Shown: one piece after another, positions 62,916-64,000 of the stretch
Numbering within the stretch: position 1 is the first letter of the stretch
Layout of the letters: the number at the start of each line of letters is the position of its first letter
NCBI RefSeq assembly: GCF_001543105.1
Contig: NZ_CP014159.1
Location: 1,364,001 to 1,428,000, forward strand
Direction of reading: 5' to 3'
From: Aerococcus christensenii
GTDB lineage: Bacteria; Bacillota; Bacilli; Lactobacillales; Aerococcaceae
Length of the DNA stretch: 64,000 nt
The notes under the pieces: model-generated
Told to the model about the DNA's origin: nothing
The model's database searches: none
The model's input: only the letters and a program-made list of their open reading frames with translations
Translations under genes and position numbers: made by a program

Positions 62916-64000
62916 TCGGAATGAAGCTTGCCTCTATGACTTGCTGGCTTATTTGAAAGAAGAGAAAGAGGGCGTAGCGAGAAGGGAACTTCTTCAGGTT
63001 TTACAGATTAGCCCTCAAACCTTTTGGAAGTATTGTCAACAGTTTAATGATTATCATCAAGGAAAAATGTGGGAAGAGAAGGAGAAAGTCCATCTTCATC
63101 TTCCTGCTCATTTGCAATGGCAGGATGTGGTGGCTTCTTTCACTCAAGATTCTATAAGAATGAAGATCCTTCGCTTGTTTTTAACGCATTCCAAACTAAG
63201 TAAATGGCAATTAGCTCAGAAATTAATGGTGAGTGAAGCCACAGTGAGTCGCCAGTTGAAACATCTTAATCACTCGCTTCAGCCTATAGGAATTCAACTG
63301 TGGAATGGTGAACTTCAAGGACCAGAACACTGGATTCGTTATTTTTATTTTGAATTTTATCGGCAGACTTTAGCCCCTAAAGACCTTATGAGTTTGTTAC
63401 AAGCTCAAGGAATGTATGATCAGCTGTATCTGTTTGAAGGGATCACTCAAAGGACCTTTCATCCCAAACAAAAGATGGAATTAGCGCTTTGGCTCTATAT
63501 CAGTCAATGGAGAGGGCAAGCGAATAGCAGGGATTTTTCTGCTTTGAAGGGAGCTCTTGCCCCCTATGAAGTCAGCGAGATCTATCGGTATCTATACCAA
63601 AGTCTCTTGCATTATTTGACGAAGTTTGCAACGAATGTGGATCAGGGGGAAGTTGGTGTCTTGATCGCTTTTTTGATGGCAAGAGGTTTGTTGAGTGATA
63701 GCTTGAATGAAAAATTCCTGGGTTATGGAGGTCCCTTAACAGAAGCTACCCAATGGGTGTTGAAAGGAATGAAGGAATCTCTTTCTGACTTGAATCTCCC
63801 ACTTCAAACAGCTCCCCTCGCTTATAGCAGCCATTTGATGGCGAGATTGTATTTCTTTGGACCGATTTTTTTAGAAGAGAGTCCCTACGATAAGAAGGGA
63901 CAGCCTCCTATAGAAGCGAAACGTTTAATAGCAGAAGTCTGTCAAAATCTTTTCCACCAAGAGCTTAAGGAGAAACAGGTAACCTATTATGTAGACCAGC
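62893..64000 (+). CDS. Mga/BglG-type helix-turn-helix regulator, partial
   Basis: The frame runs off the window after about 369 residues. Two helix-turn-helix segments are visible: GVARRELLQVLQISPQTFWK and SKWQLAQKLMVSEATVSRQL (about residues 95-125), followed by a long helical region like Mga/AtxA PRD-type domains. The ATG at 62893 is six bases after TGAGG; an in-frame ATG at 62881 is also possible. Overlap with the flavoprotein gene suggests joint expression. Confidence 0.7.
   Translation, partial: MQVKVLFDRNEACLYDLLAYLKEEKEGVARRELLQVLQISPQTFWKYCQQFNDYHQGKMWEEKEKVHLHLPAHLQWQDVVASFTQDSIRMKILRLFLTHSKLSKWQLAQKLMVSEATVSRQLKHLNHSLQPIGIQLWNGELQGPEHWIRYFYFEFYRQTLAPKDLMSLLQAQGMYDQLYLFEGITQRTFHPKQKMELALWLYISQWRGQANSRDFSALKGALAPYEVSEIYRYLYQSLLHYLTKFATNVDQGEVGVLIAFLMARGLLSDSLNEKFLGYGGPLTEATQWVLKGMKESLSDLNLPLQTAPLAYSSHLMARLYFFGPIFLEESPYDKKGQPPIEAKRLIAEVCQNLFHQELKEKQVTYYVDQ

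Overview
The window looks like a chromosome segment of a low-GC Gram-positive lactic-acid bacterium (order Lactobacillales; I cannot name the genus). Supporting signs are L-lactate dehydrogenase, acetate kinase, a PepN aminopeptidase, a PotABCD polyamine transporter, two LPXTG wall-anchored proteins, Gram-positive Shine-Dalgarno sites and TPP riboswitches. No ribosomal RNA is present.

Left host segment (1-13.9 kb): a MarR regulator with a heterodimeric ABC exporter (the second half runs off the window), potABCD, a decayed chimeric locus (an SPFH membrane protein joined to a short-chain dehydrogenase), two small orphan genes, pepN, a TPP riboswitch followed by a hydrolase/ThiG chimeric ORF, and a tRNA-Glu.

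Prophage remnant 1 (about 13.9-19.1 kb, resuming at 40.5-41.45 kb): HNH fragment, a probable packaging-site segment, portal, a minor head protein ending in an ADP-ribosyltransferase domain, small late genes, and a terminase whose C-terminus is glucose-6-phosphate isomerase. A tail-assembly fragment and a truncated tape measure lie on the far side. Between the two parts sits a 21-kb block of mostly non-phage accessory genes: an SPFH/ribbon-helix-helix pair under a very long palindrome, an ABC exporter, a TPP-riboswitch operon (2-hydroxyacid dehydrogenase, M20 hydrolase, DAACS symporter, thiS, thiF, thiG), a HAD phosphatase, a broken ADP-ribosylglycohydrolase, an arginase-like protein, an RpiR-regulated PTS with a RarA-C-like protein, and two large surface proteins.

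Element 2 (41.46-54.07 kb) is a well-bounded integrated phage-like element at the 3' end of tRNA-Leu. It has a 23-bp att core at both ends, integrase arm-type repeats inside each end, a tyrosine integrase, a repressor/Cro switch, a solitary type I-E CRISPR-like repeat, a RelE-type toxin-antitoxin pair, a replication module with an iteron origin inside the initiator gene, a DnaC-like loader and an ArpU regulator. Its right end carries only fragments of structural genes, including remains of two further toxin domains with small immunity-like genes. It looks like a defective or satellite-like prophage in tandem with remnant 1.

Right host segment (54-64 kb): tRNA-Leu, a zinc-ribbon membrane protein, a transglutaminase-like protein without its cysteine, decaying DeoR and NhaC genes, ldh, ackA, a flavoprotein related to NADH oxidases but without the redox cysteine, and a partial Mga-type regulator.

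The recurring theme is chimeric ORFs: several junctions join unrelated genes in frame. This points to repeated illegitimate deletion and recombination, although assembly error must be excluded. The toxin-cassette remains, the solitary CRISPR-like repeat and the TPP-controlled operon without ThiO or ThiH are the most promising leads.
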